DNA of 11,195 nucleotides from Candidatus Nomurabacteria bacterium (GTDB taxonomy: Bacteria > Patescibacteriota > Saccharimonadia > Saccharimonadales > Saccharimonadaceae), in assembly GCA_031287975.1 (NCBI GenBank), contig JAITSF010000044.1, forward strand, positions 1 to 11,195, given 5' to 3'. Under the pieces are notes generated by a model. It worked only from the letters and a program-made list of their open reading frames with translations, made no database searches and was not told the DNA's origin. This document shows positions 1 through 6,600 of this stretch, piece by piece. The translations under genes were made by a program, and so were the position numbers. Each line of letters begins with the position of its first letter. The first letter of the stretch is position 1.

Positions 1-228
1 CAATCGCTGGAAGCCGCCCAATACGACGCTATCGAGCGGACTTTCACAGCGCCAGATCTGGAACTCAAGGAACGCAACACCGTGGTAATTTCCGGCAAAC
101 ACACTTACGCTGCTCAAGCCAAAACAGTTTTGCAGAAAATTGTCGAGTCGCGCAGCGATTTAGAACGCTCTGATGTCCCGATTAACAGAGAGGACTCCGT
201 TGGCCGCTCTATTTTCCCGTCGTCCTGA
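1..228 (+). CDS. C-terminal part of an unrecognised protein (5' end outside window)
   Basis: Frame 1 is open from the first base to a TGA at 226-228 and gives about 75 residues. The composition is ordinary for a soluble protein: charged, with a likely beta-alpha unit around VVISGKHTYAAQAKTVLQKI (residues about 33-52) and a polar tail. I do not recognise the family. The last 56 bp overlap the next gene if that gene starts at ATG 173, or 29 bp if it starts at TTG 200. The same-strand overlap suggests one operon. The tail beyond residue 55 looks unstructured and could be lineage-specific. That it is coding rests on the open frame, the plausible amino-acid composition and the tight coupling to the following gene. 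Confidence 0.6.
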   Translation, partial: QSLEAAQYDAIERTFTAPDLELKERNTVVISGKHTYAAQAKTVLQKIVESRSDLERSDVPINREDSVGRSIFPSS

Positions 229-790
229 GAGACGGCTGAAAAGCATTACTTCCATCTCCGACCGCGAGTTTGGCGATATTAAAGTTACCCGCGCTCACAC
301 CAGCCGCTTGGCGATAAAAATCGAGCCCAATGGCGCGGTCGAAGCCACCATTCCGCGCTATGCGACGCTGATATCGCTGCGGGCGCTGATTGACAAAAAC
401 CGCGCTAAATTGCGCCGGAATTTGAAGAATCTGCCGCAAATAAAGCACTATTCCGAGTCCGAAATTAAACAAATCCGTCGCAAAGCTCATGAATTTTTGC
501 CAGCGCGGGTGGATTTCTTGGCGCGCCGACACGGTTTTCGCTACGCTAAAGTTAGTCTGCGCAACCAAAAAACTCGTTGGGGCTCGTGTTCGTCGAAAAA
601 CAATTTGTCGCTCAACATTGCGCTGGTACTGCTGCGGCCGGAGCTGATTGATTATGTGATTTTACACGAGCTGGCGCACACCAAACACAAAAACCACTCA
701 GCGGATTTTTGGCGCTGTTTGGAAAATGTTTTGCCGAACTATAAAAACCTGCGCCGCGAGTTGAAAAAACACACCACTTTTCTGAAATAA
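173..790 (+). CDS. YgjP/DUF45-family (M48-like) zinc metal-dependent hydrolase
   Basis: The protein has 205 residues from ATG 173 and belongs to the YgjP-type (DUF45, SprT-like) metallohydrolase group. It carries the family block WGSCS (residues 136-140), then VILHELAHTKHKNHSADFW (162-180). This gives the zinc site HExxH (H165, E166, H169) with the third His at H175 (HExxH-x5-H). The family is usually around 230 residues, so this is a short member with a complete catalytic half. It is probably cytoplasmic, since no signal peptide is visible. The start is uncertain. ATG 173 has no Shine-Dalgarno, whereas TTG 200 follows GAGAGGA (188-194) at 5-nt spacing and would give 196 residues. The gene ends at 790, directly against the convergent rpmG stop. 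The physiological substrate is unknown. Confidence 0.88.
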   Translation: MSRLTERTPLAALFSRRPERRLKSITSISDREFGDIKVTRAHTSRLAIKIEPNGAVEATIPRYATLISLRALIDKNRAKLRRNLKNLPQIKHYSESEIKQIRRKAHEFLPARVDFLARRHGFRYAKVSLRNQKTRWGSCSSKNNLSLNIALVLLRPELIDYVILHELAHTKHKNHSADFWRCLENVLPNYKNLRRELKKHTTFLK

Positions 791-802
791 TCAGTGTTTT
801 TT
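764..802. terminator. Bidirectional terminator candidate between convergent genes
   Basis: AAAAAACAC (764-772) and GTGTTTTTT (794-802) are perfect inverted repeats around a 21-nt centre. That centre also contains the small hairpin CTGA-AATAA-TCAG. Each strand sees an A-rich arm, a hairpin and a T run, which is the usual form of a terminator shared by two converging genes. Both stop codons (YgjP 788-790, rpmG 791-793) lie inside it. The stem is AT-rich and the loop long, so strength is uncertain. Confidence 0.5.
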
Positions 803-1003
803 GGGCTTGACTTCGTTGCGCCCGAGATTTTTCTTGGTTTCGGTAAAAGTTACGTGCCGGCGCAGCTTCTTGTCGTATTTGCGCAACGACAGCTTGTCGG
901 GCGTGTTTATGGAATTTTTCTTAACATAATACCCGCGCTGGTTCGATTCTTCGCTGACCAGCCCAACTAATTTCCGCTTGGATTTGCTATTACTTTTTGC
1001 CAT
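791..1003 (-). CDS. rpmG: 50S ribosomal protein bL33
   Basis: The protein has 70 residues from ATG 1003. It is a lysine-rich bL33 of the 50S subunit, recognised from the pattern GYYVKKNSINTPDKLSLRKYD followed by RHVTFTETK, which matches the family's Y(Y/F)xxKN..NTP.KLxLxKYxPxxRxHxxFxExK. It has no cysteines, so it is the zinc-free (C-minus) form. It is a little longer than the usual 50-55 residues because of a basic N-terminal extension and a basic C-terminal tail. An in-frame TTG at 1012 would add three residues but lies in the predicted -10 box, so ATG 1003 is preferred. The gene lies 33 nt downstream of htrA on the same strand but appears to have its own promoter overlapping the htrA stop codon. 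Confidence 0.93.
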   Translation of the reverse strand: MAKSNSKSKRKLVGLVSEESNQRGYYVKKNSINTPDKLSLRKYDKKLRRHVTFTETKKNLGRNEVKPKKH

Positions 1004-1011
1004 ATCGCTCA

Positions 1012-1040
1012 AATATATCAGACATGTTTAAAATAGTCAA
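1012..1040 (-). promoter_or_regulatory. rpmG promoter, sigma70-type, leaderless spacing
   Basis: On the minus strand TTGACT (1040-1035), a 17-nt spacer and TATATT (1017-1012) preceded by TGA form a good extended -10 promoter. The -35 box overlaps the htrA stop codon. The -10 box ends 8 nt before ATG 1003, so transcription would begin within about 0-2 nt of the start codon. Confidence 0.72.
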
Positions 1041-2197
1041 ATTTCCGGTTTGTAAGTTTCTAAAGTCACATCAAGCGAAATTTCGCGACCGTCGCGCAGC
1101 ACTATTAAATTGACTTTATCGCCGACATTGTGGCGAGCGATAACGGACGACAGCGAGTTAGCTTCGGTAAGGTCTTCGCCGTCGATTTTGGTAATGATGT
1201 CGCCGGATTTAAGGTCGGCTTTGGCGGCGGGGCTGCCGTCAACCGTCGGTTTTTGGTTGCCAGCACCGATATAAGCACCGTTTTCAACCAAGAGATTTTT
1301 CTCTTTGGCGATGGCTTTGGTTATCATGGTGTAGTAAACTCCCAAATACGGCTTTTCGATTTTGCCACTGTTGATAATACTACGGATCGAGCTGATAAAG
1401 TTGTCGGACGGAATCGCGAAACCAATGTTGTCAGCGCCGTCAGCTACGGCGGTATTGATGCCGATAACTCGGCCATCATAAGTCGCCAGCGGTCCGCCGG
1501 AATTGCCAGAGTTGATGGCGGCATCAGTTTGGATAAGATCGCTCAGCGTTTCGCCGGACAGGCTACTGCCGTCACTAGCGGTAATAGTGCGGTTTAGCCC
1601 CGAGACAATGCCAGCTGTGACGGTGTTTTGGAACTGCCCCAGCGCGTTGCCGACCGTGAAAACTTTGGTGCCAATTTTCAAACTGCCACTCTGACCGATT
1701 TCAGCCGCCGGTAAGTCCGCCACGCCGTTGATTTTAAGAAAAGCGATATCATTAGTCGGGTCGCGGTCGACCACTGTAACATCGCTAAACTCAGTGCCAT
1801 CGCGCAAAATTACCGTAACTTTAGTAACGGTGGTCGGAATGACGTGTTTGTTGGTAATGAGGTAACCATCGGGGCTGACAATTACACCAGTGCCGGCGGC
1901 TTGAGTGGTATAGGGTTGGCTGTTGCCGAATAAACTCATAAATCCGCCCATTTCAGCGGTCTGTTCGGTTACAATCGACACTACTGACGCGCCGATTTTC
2001 TCGGCAGCGTCGGCGATGACGTCGCCCTCAGCCTCGATAATCGAAGTTTCGGTCGCAATCAACGGCGGCGATAAAATCTGCCCGATTAAAAACCCGCCGA
2101 CACCGCCGACCACTCCCATAATTAAGCTAACCGTTATCAACACCAGACCCGCCAACTTTAGCTGCTGGTTGGAATTTTCCGCGACATATTTAGACAT
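1037..2197 (-). CDS. htrA: HtrA/DegP-family membrane-anchored trypsin-like serine protease with one PDZ domain
   Basis: The protein has 386 residues from ATG 2197. It has a short cytoplasmic N-terminus, one transmembrane segment (about 16-43, with a GVVGGVGGFLIG glycine run), a chymotrypsin-like protease domain (about 60-275) and a single C-terminal PDZ domain (about 285-380, with GSPAAKADLKSGDIITKIDG). The catalytic triad is intact: H118 in ITNKHVI, D150 in DPTNDIAFL and S233 in GNSGGPL. The family degrades or refolds damaged envelope proteins, so the catalytic part should face outside. Length and one-PDZ layout fit Gram-positive/CPR HtrA rather than two-PDZ DegP. The start was chosen because AAAGGGG lies 5 nt upstream; an ATG five codons earlier (2212) overlaps that site. 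The gene is probably transcribed from its own promoter in the 77-nt gap behind the PadR operon. Confidence 0.95.
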   Translation of the reverse strand: MSKYVAENSNQQLKLAGLVLITVSLIMGVVGGVGGFLIGQILSPPLIATETSIIEAEGDVIADAAEKIGASVVSIVTEQTAEMGGFMSLFGNSQPYTTQAAGTGVIVSPDGYLITNKHVIPTTVTKVTVILRDGTEFSDVTVVDRDPTNDIAFLKINGVADLPAAEIGQSGSLKIGTKVFTVGNALGQFQNTVTAGIVSGLNRTITASDGSSLSGETLSDLIQTDAAINSGNSGGPLATYDGRVIGINTAVADGADNIGFAIPSDNFISSIRSIINSGKIEKPYLGVYYTMITKAIAKEKNLLVENGAYIGAGNQKPTVDGSPAAKADLKSGDIITKIDGEDLTEANSLSSVIARHNVGDKVNLIVLRDGREISLDVTLETYKPEI

Positions 2198-2229
2198 CCA
2201 TACCCCTTTCATTATGATTTTGTTTATTT

Positions 2230-2235
2230 ATTATA
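2230..2235 (-). promoter_or_regulatory. htrA -10 element candidate
   Basis: TATAAT on the minus strand lies 33 nt upstream of the htrA ATG. No good -35 box sits at 16-18 nt. The region instead holds a direct repeat of CTGAAAAT (plus strand, CTGAAAATCGGCTGAAAAT around 2246-2264), which could be an activator site. A leader of roughly 25 nt would carry the AAAGGGG ribosome site. Confidence 0.45.
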
Positions 2236-2274
2236 CATCAAAAACTGAAAATCGGCTGAAAATTGCGTTTTAAT

Positions 2275-2463
2275 TTATTCCCATATTTCAAAATTCGGCT
2301 TAGAGATGCCATCGCTAGCGCCGCTAGTGTAGGTTTTAAATTTGTACTGGGTCAGTTGGCTGATCGAAGCTTGCCAATCAGCGCCGGTGGCCGCTTGCGA
2401 CAGCAAAACCACTACAAACAACACCGAACCAATAAAAATCGAAAAGACAGATAGTTTTTTCAT
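2275..2463 (-). CDS. Short exported or membrane-anchored peptide of unknown function
   Basis: The protein has 62 residues from ATG 2463. A Lys-Lys start is followed by a long hydrophobic stretch (residues 4-22, ending VVVLLSQAATGA) that reads as a signal peptide or a single membrane anchor. About 38 polar residues rich in Ser, Thr and Tyr follow. The family is not recognised. The start is well supported: AAAGGAG lies 7 nt upstream, and ATG overlaps the stop of the upstream gene as ATGA (2460-2463), which implies translational coupling. It is the last gene of the PadR operon. PadR-type operons of this form often include DUF1700 and DUF4097 proteins. This peptide could be a cut-down third member, but nothing in its sequence proves that. 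Confidence 0.65.
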   Translation of the reverse strand: MKKLSVFSIFIGSVLFVVVLLSQAATGADWQASISQLTQYKFKTYTSGASDGISKPNFEIWE

Positions 2464-2858
2464 ATGCCGACTCCTTTCTGGCGGCATCTGTGAAAATAGC
2501 TGTCCAGCCACGCCGCCGATCGGCGAGCCAGCCATACCAAACCGCGCAGCAGCTCATAGCTTAGCGTTGCTAAAACTAGCGCCGCGCTGGTCACTAAAAT
2601 AAACTGATCAATCGGAGCGTGGCCAGCCACTATCAAAATCAACATTTCGATAGCGAAACTGGCCGATGCGATGCCGATTATAGACACCGCCAAAAATATT
2701 AGACCAATAGTCGCAAAATAGGTCAAAATCAAAACTGCCGCCGCAATCAGCAGTGGCAGTGTCAGTAGCCCTAGGACAGCCCGCAATATCTTGTTGCTTT
2801 CTGGCTGATCGATGAAGTCGTCATCGAATAAATCGATTGTTTCATATTCAGCTATCAT
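2460..2858 (-). CDS. Small multi-span membrane protein, PadR-operon partner (DUF1700/HAAS-like)
   Basis: The protein has 132 residues from ATG 2858. An acidic N-terminus (DLFDDDFID, about 9-17) precedes three or four hydrophobic segments (about 24-42, 44-62, 64-82 and 84-104). A basic amphipathic C-terminus follows (LVWLARRSAAWLDSYFHRCRQKG). This topology and the basic tail resemble the membrane part of DUF1700/HAAS proteins that are commonly encoded directly after PadR regulators, but the match is by pattern only. The start has AGGAGA (2864-2869) upstream and overlaps the padR stop by 11 bp; the end overlaps the next gene by 4 bp. It is probably cotranscribed with and controlled by the PadR protein, perhaps in an envelope-stress circuit. 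Confidence 0.75.
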   Translation of the reverse strand: MIAEYETIDLFDDDFIDQPESNKILRAVLGLLTLPLLIAAAVLILTYFATIGLIFLAVSIIGIASASFAIEMLILIVAGHAPIDQFILVTSAALVLATLSYELLRGLVWLARRSAAWLDSYFHRCRQKGVGI

Positions 2859-3165
2859 CGTTCTCTCCTAAAATATAATTTATCAAGTGCTGCATCTCGC
2901 CGCATTCTTGTTTAAAAGCCGCCAACCGCCGAATACCGGCGCGAGTGATTTTGTAGTACTTCCGCAGCCGACCGTGATTTTGGCGGGTAAAATCTGTCAA
3001 GTAACCTTTGCTTTCTAAGCGGTTGAGAATCGTATAAAGTGTCGATTCTGGCATGTCGATAAATCTCGAAATGTCTGCCATAATTTCGTAACCATAAGAC
3101 GGCCGGCTTTCCAGACGTTTTAAAATCGCGATGTTGACTATCCCCCGTTTTAGTTGGACCCTCAT
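2848..3165 (-). CDS. PadR-family transcriptional regulator
   Basis: The protein has 105 residues from ATG 3165 and is a stand-alone winged helix-turn-helix repressor. The family signature is clear: RGIVNIAILKRLESRPSYGYEI (about 7-28), then the recognition helix region ESTLYTILNRLESKGYL (about 40-56), then the wing RLRKYYKITRAG (about 65-76) and a short C-terminal helix for dimerisation. It lacks the longer C-terminal domain of the big PadR subfamily, so it is the small (LmrR/YwzG-like) type. AAGGAG sits about 7 nt before the ATG. It is the first gene of the operon with the two small envelope proteins. An inverted repeat on its own promoter suggests autorepression. The ligand or signal is unknown. 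Confidence 0.93.
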   Translation of the reverse strand: MRVQLKRGIVNIAILKRLESRPSYGYEIMADISRFIDMPESTLYTILNRLESKGYLTDFTRQNHGRLRKYYKITRAGIRRLAAFKQECGEMQHLINYILGENDDS

Positions 3166-3176
3166 TTTATACTCCT

Positions 3177-3205
3177 TACTACGTTATATATCGTCATACG
3201 TAGTA
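3177..3205. promoter_or_regulatory. PadR operator candidate (inverted repeat on own promoter)
   Basis: TACTACGT (3177-3184) and ACGTAGTA (3198-3205) form a perfect 8-bp inverted repeat with a 13-bp spacer. One arm overlaps the -10 box, while the other reaches the padR ribosome-binding site. Centre-to-centre spacing is two helical turns, which suits a dimeric winged-helix repressor. Confidence 0.65.
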
Positions 3206-3230
3206 TAGCAAAGCCAAAACTCAAAGTCAA
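3202..3230 (-). promoter_or_regulatory. Promoter of the padR operon
   Basis: On the minus strand TTGACT (3230-3225), a 17-nt spacer and TATACT (3207-3202) make a strong sigma70-type promoter. Transcription would start near 3195, inside the inverted repeat, about 30 nt before the padR ATG, so binding there would block initiation. Confidence 0.8.
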
Positions 3231-3328
3231 GCCCGAAATTACCTCTGTCGGACGAAAAAAAGTTTTTGATTTTGTTAGATTTTTTTGCGCGAATTTTATG
3301 AACTATACCCTACTAGCACATTCTGGTC

Positions 3329-3341
3329 TTTTCGCCGAAAA
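3329..3341. repeat. 13-bp palindrome upstream of the 3355 promoter
   Basis: TTTTCG-C-CGAAAA is a perfect palindrome with a single central base, centred about 55 nt before the expected start site of the promoter at 3355-3383. The place is suitable for an activator or repressor site, but no regulator is identified. Apart from this and the two divergent promoters, I see nothing else definable in the AT-rich 3231-3354 spacer. Confidence 0.35.
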
Positions 3342-3354
3342 ATTATTGTCGATA

Positions 3355-3383
3355 TTGACATGAAAAGAATAGTGTGATATAAT
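3355..3383 (+). promoter_or_regulatory. Near-perfect sigma70 promoter for the small membrane-protein gene and perhaps purL
   Basis: TTGACA (3355-3360), a 17-nt spacer and TATAAT (3378-3383), preceded by TGA, match the consensus in both boxes. The start would fall near 3390, giving a leader of about 43 nt that contains the ribosome site AGGAGA before ATG 3433. No terminator is visible before purL, so it may also supply purL transcripts. Confidence 0.85.
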
Positions 3384-3432
3384 AATAAGATAGAGGAATA
3401 ATATCTGGTAGAGATTTAGGAGATTTTAAGCG

Positions 3433-3587
3433 ATGGCGAGATTTTGGAAAGTTTTTGATTGGACTGGCGGTTTTGATTATGTCGATGGCGATGTCAACAG
3501 CGCGCTGGCGGCGGTATCGGGCTGTTCAGCTTAGTTGTCGGCGCGTTGACTTATTTGTCGGCGTTGTATCTGTTGCGCAAAAATTAA
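3433..3587 (+). pseudogene. Small membrane protein gene with a 1-bp frameshift
   Basis: The frame opens at ATG 3433 after AGGAGA at about 10-nt spacing (start MARFWKVFDWTGGFDYVDGD) but stops after 33 residues at TAG 3532-3534. Shifting back one base near 3516 continues the reading smoothly as IGLFSLVVGALTYLSALYLL plus RKN and ends at TAA 3585-3587. The joined product has 51 residues: a soluble acidic/aromatic N-terminus, one membrane helix and a basic end, a believable small membrane protein. The second part has no start of its own, since a stop lies at 3474-3476 in its frame. No typical slippery heptamer is seen at the junction. A one-base deletion, in the cell or in the assembly, is therefore more likely than programmed frameshifting. 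The family is not recognised. The consensus promoter suggests the gene is or was highly expressed. Confidence 0.6.
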
Positions 3588-3604
3588 ATTTATAATGCTC
3601 TTGC

Positions 3605-3633
3605 TTGCGCCCGAATATCACTAAGCGTAAAAT
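3605..3633 (+). promoter_or_regulatory. Possible purL-proximal promoter
   Basis: TTGCGC (3605-3610), 17 nt, TAAAAT (3628-3633) is a weak promoter candidate with a start near 3640. An isolated TATAAT at 3591-3596 has no matching -35 box. Either would give purL its own leader; alternatively purL is read from 3355. Confidence 0.3.
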
Positions 3634-3643
3634 ATGAAAGTTG

Positions 3644-3655
3644 GTTCTTTAACAA
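3644..3655 (+). promoter_or_regulatory. boxA-like antitermination sequence in the purL leader
   Basis: GTTCTTTAACAA differs little from the rRNA boxA sequence (TGCTCTTTAACA in E. coli) that binds NusB-NusE in nascent RNA. It lies 45 nt upstream of the purL ATG. This is sequence resemblance only. Confidence 0.35.
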
Positions 3656-3699
3656 TGTGGAAATAGTGGTTTCGCTGGATTACAAGAGAGGTGAGAAAA

Positions 3700-6600
3700 A
3701 TGCTAACATTTTTTAGGGCAGGACTAAATGTTTTTGTTGTAGAATCTAAAACCGCTTTAGAGGAGGCAGAATTAGAACAACTGAAGTTTTTCCTGAATTA
3801 TCAGGAAGTTACGGATCAGCCGCTACCAGGTTATTTTGTTGGTCCGCGTCGGTCGATCGAGACACCGGAAAGCACCAACGCTGTTAGCGCCATTGGAAAT
3901 TCCAAGATCAGCCGCGTTGAAAAATATGAAGTCTATCAAGCTCAACAATACGATCAGATGCTGCAGGAAGTTGTGGAGTTGGACAAGAATATGTTTTTCC
4001 AGCGGCGACCATACGAGAGGTTTAGGTATGTGGAGGATATCGAAGAGCTGAACGAGTCAGCTGGGTTGGCACTGAGTTATCAAGAAATTGCCTACTTGTA
4101 CAACTTAAAGGAGAAGAGCGGTCATTTGACTGATGCCGAAATTACATTGTTCGCGCAAATCAATTCCGAGCATTCACGTCACAAAAAGTTTAACGGGCAT
4201 TTTTATGTTAACGATCGCCCCAAACCGTATAGCTTGTTCGATATGATCAAGCAGACTTTTGCAGCTAATCCGAATACTGTGGTGTCGGCCTATAAGGACA
4301 ATGCCGCGGCTTTCGGTATACAATCGATCGATCTTTTTGGTTTGACTGGCAAGTATGCAATCAAAAGACCAAGCGAGCTGACCTATATCACAGTCAAGGC
4401 CGAAACCCATAATCACCCAACTGGCGTTAGCGCTTTTCCAGGTGGTGCCACCGGCACTGGTGGCGAAATTCGCGACCGGATGGCGGTGGGGCGCGGTTCG
4501 TGGCCGTTAGCTGGTGGCGCAGCCTATTTTGTGCCGGAGTTGCGGCTGGTTGAAACCTACACTGGTGTAATGACACGCGATTGGCTGTATCAAACACCGT
4601 TGGAGATATTGGTTAGAGCATCGGATGGCGCATCGGACTTTGGTAACAAAATCGGCCAGCCGTTGATAAATGGCTCAGTCTTAACCTTTGAACAAGTGTC
4701 TAATGGCGCAGTTTATAGTTATGATAAGCCGATTATGTTAGCTAATGGTATCGGGCTGGTTAAGTCCAAAAACCTAGACAAGGTCGAGCCAGCTAAGGGT
4801 ATGGCGATCGTCCTACTGGGCGGCAAAAACTACCGCATCGGTATTGGTGGTGCGACGTCGTCCAGTGTTAATTTGGGCGCGCACAACCAAGCAATTGAGT
4901 TAAACTCGGTGCAGCGGGCCGATCCGGAAATGCAGCGGCGGGTATTGAAAGTTGTTGAGTACTTTGCTCGCGATAGCAGCTATAATCCGATTTTGTCGAT
5001 TCACGATCATGGTGCCGGCGGACATGGTAATTGTTTTTCGGAACTGGTTGGCGAGGCTGGCGGTGAGATTTGGTTGGACGCTCTGCCGATTGGCGACCCT
5101 AGCCTGACTTATTCGGAGATTATCATTAATGAATCTCAGGAAAGAATGGGGTTATTGATCGCAGAGAACGATTGGCCGTTAGTCCAAAGAGTGGCCGAGC
5201 GTGAAAATTGCCCGGCCTACTTGGTCGGCAAAATTACTGGCAACGGCCGATTTGTGTTCCGTGATCGCCGAACCAATGATGTGCCATTTAATATGTCAGT
5301 GGCAGATTTGTTCGCAAATCCACCCAAGACAATTATCAGGGACAAGTATAACCTATCCCGACTTCCAGTTTTTCACCCGGGTCCTTTAAAATGGGACAAG
5401 GAAAACTATGTGTACGATGTTTTACAGCGAGCGGAAGTTGGCAGCAAGGACTATTTAGTCCGCAAAGCTGATCGGTCGGTTGGCGGTTTGGTTGTTCAGC
5501 AGCAATGTGTTGGACCATTACAGGTTCCGGTAGCCGATTATGGCTTGGTTAAAAAGTCGTACTTTAGCGACTCTGGAATTGCGATGTCGATGGGTTCGGC
5601 GCCAGTTTTGTCGTTTTTCAGGGCTGGTTATGGTGCCGAAATTGCGCTGGTAGAGGCGCTTACTAACATTGTCTTATCCGGCGTTCGGAAATTGAGCGAT
5701 GTTGTATTGTCGGCCAATTGGATGTGGCCCAGCGGTAATGAGGGCGAAGATGCGCGGCTTTACGAAGCAGTGGAGTCTTTAAGCCAACTTGCCCAAGAAC
5801 TGGGAATTTGTATTCCGGTCGGCAAAGACAGCCTAAGCATGACACAAAATTACCCTGATGGCAGTAAAGTTATCGCACCAGGTACGGTGGTGATAACAGC
5901 CGTAGCTGACGTACCGGATGTGCGCAAGCACATTACGCCGCAGCTCAATGTCCGTGCTAAAGGCACCAAGCTGATTTACGTGCCGTTCGTGTCCGGTCAT
6001 TTAGCTTTGCAAGGCAGTAGTTTGGCACTAAGCCAGAACCAGCTGGGCTTTATACCAGAAAATTGTACTGGTATCCAGTCCTCTGACACTCTTAAAGCTT
6101 TCGAGCAAATCACAGACTGGGTCGATAAGGGTTTAGTGCTGGCGGGACACGATGTCAGCGGCGGCGGTATTGTCACTACGCTGCTTGAAATGTGCTTTGC
6201 ACAGGGTTTGGATACCGAGCTGGTTGTCAAGAATAAATTCTTGCATTCACAGGAGGCGTTCTGGTCGGAATGGCAATTTACAGAAATGCCTGGTGTAATC
6301 CTTCAGGTCAAGAATGAGGCTTTGAAGGGCAATCAGTATCCGGTGTTGTTGGCTGATAAAATCGGTCGGTCGGAAAACGGCGTGGGTCGGCTGAAGTTTT
6401 TTGACTTGGATCTCGATCTGGCGGAGGCGTACGCCTACTGGTCGCGGCTTTCCGAGTTGGTTGAAGAACAGCAAATCAGACCGGAGTGTCGCTCTAGTTT
6501 ACTTAAGAGTCGCGGCGCTCAGTCTCTGATGTATAATTTTCATAAACCGAAGCTCGAGCAGAGTCAATCTGACTATCCGATTTTGGCGGCTGTGATACGC

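Noticed and set aside
1130..1694. Two long plus-strand frames inside htrA
   Set aside because: They are shadows of htrA, whose catalytic triad and PDZ domain are intact on the minus strand.
3516..3534. Programmed -1 frameshifting in the small membrane gene
   Set aside because: There is no X-XXY-YYZ slippery heptamer and no clear downstream pseudoknot, so a plain indel is more likely. It is kept as an alternative only in the finding.
3634..3666. 10-codon ORF in the purL leader (MKVGSLTMWK)
   Set aside because: No ribosome site and no codon run suggesting attenuation; mentioned only in connection with the boxA-like sequence.
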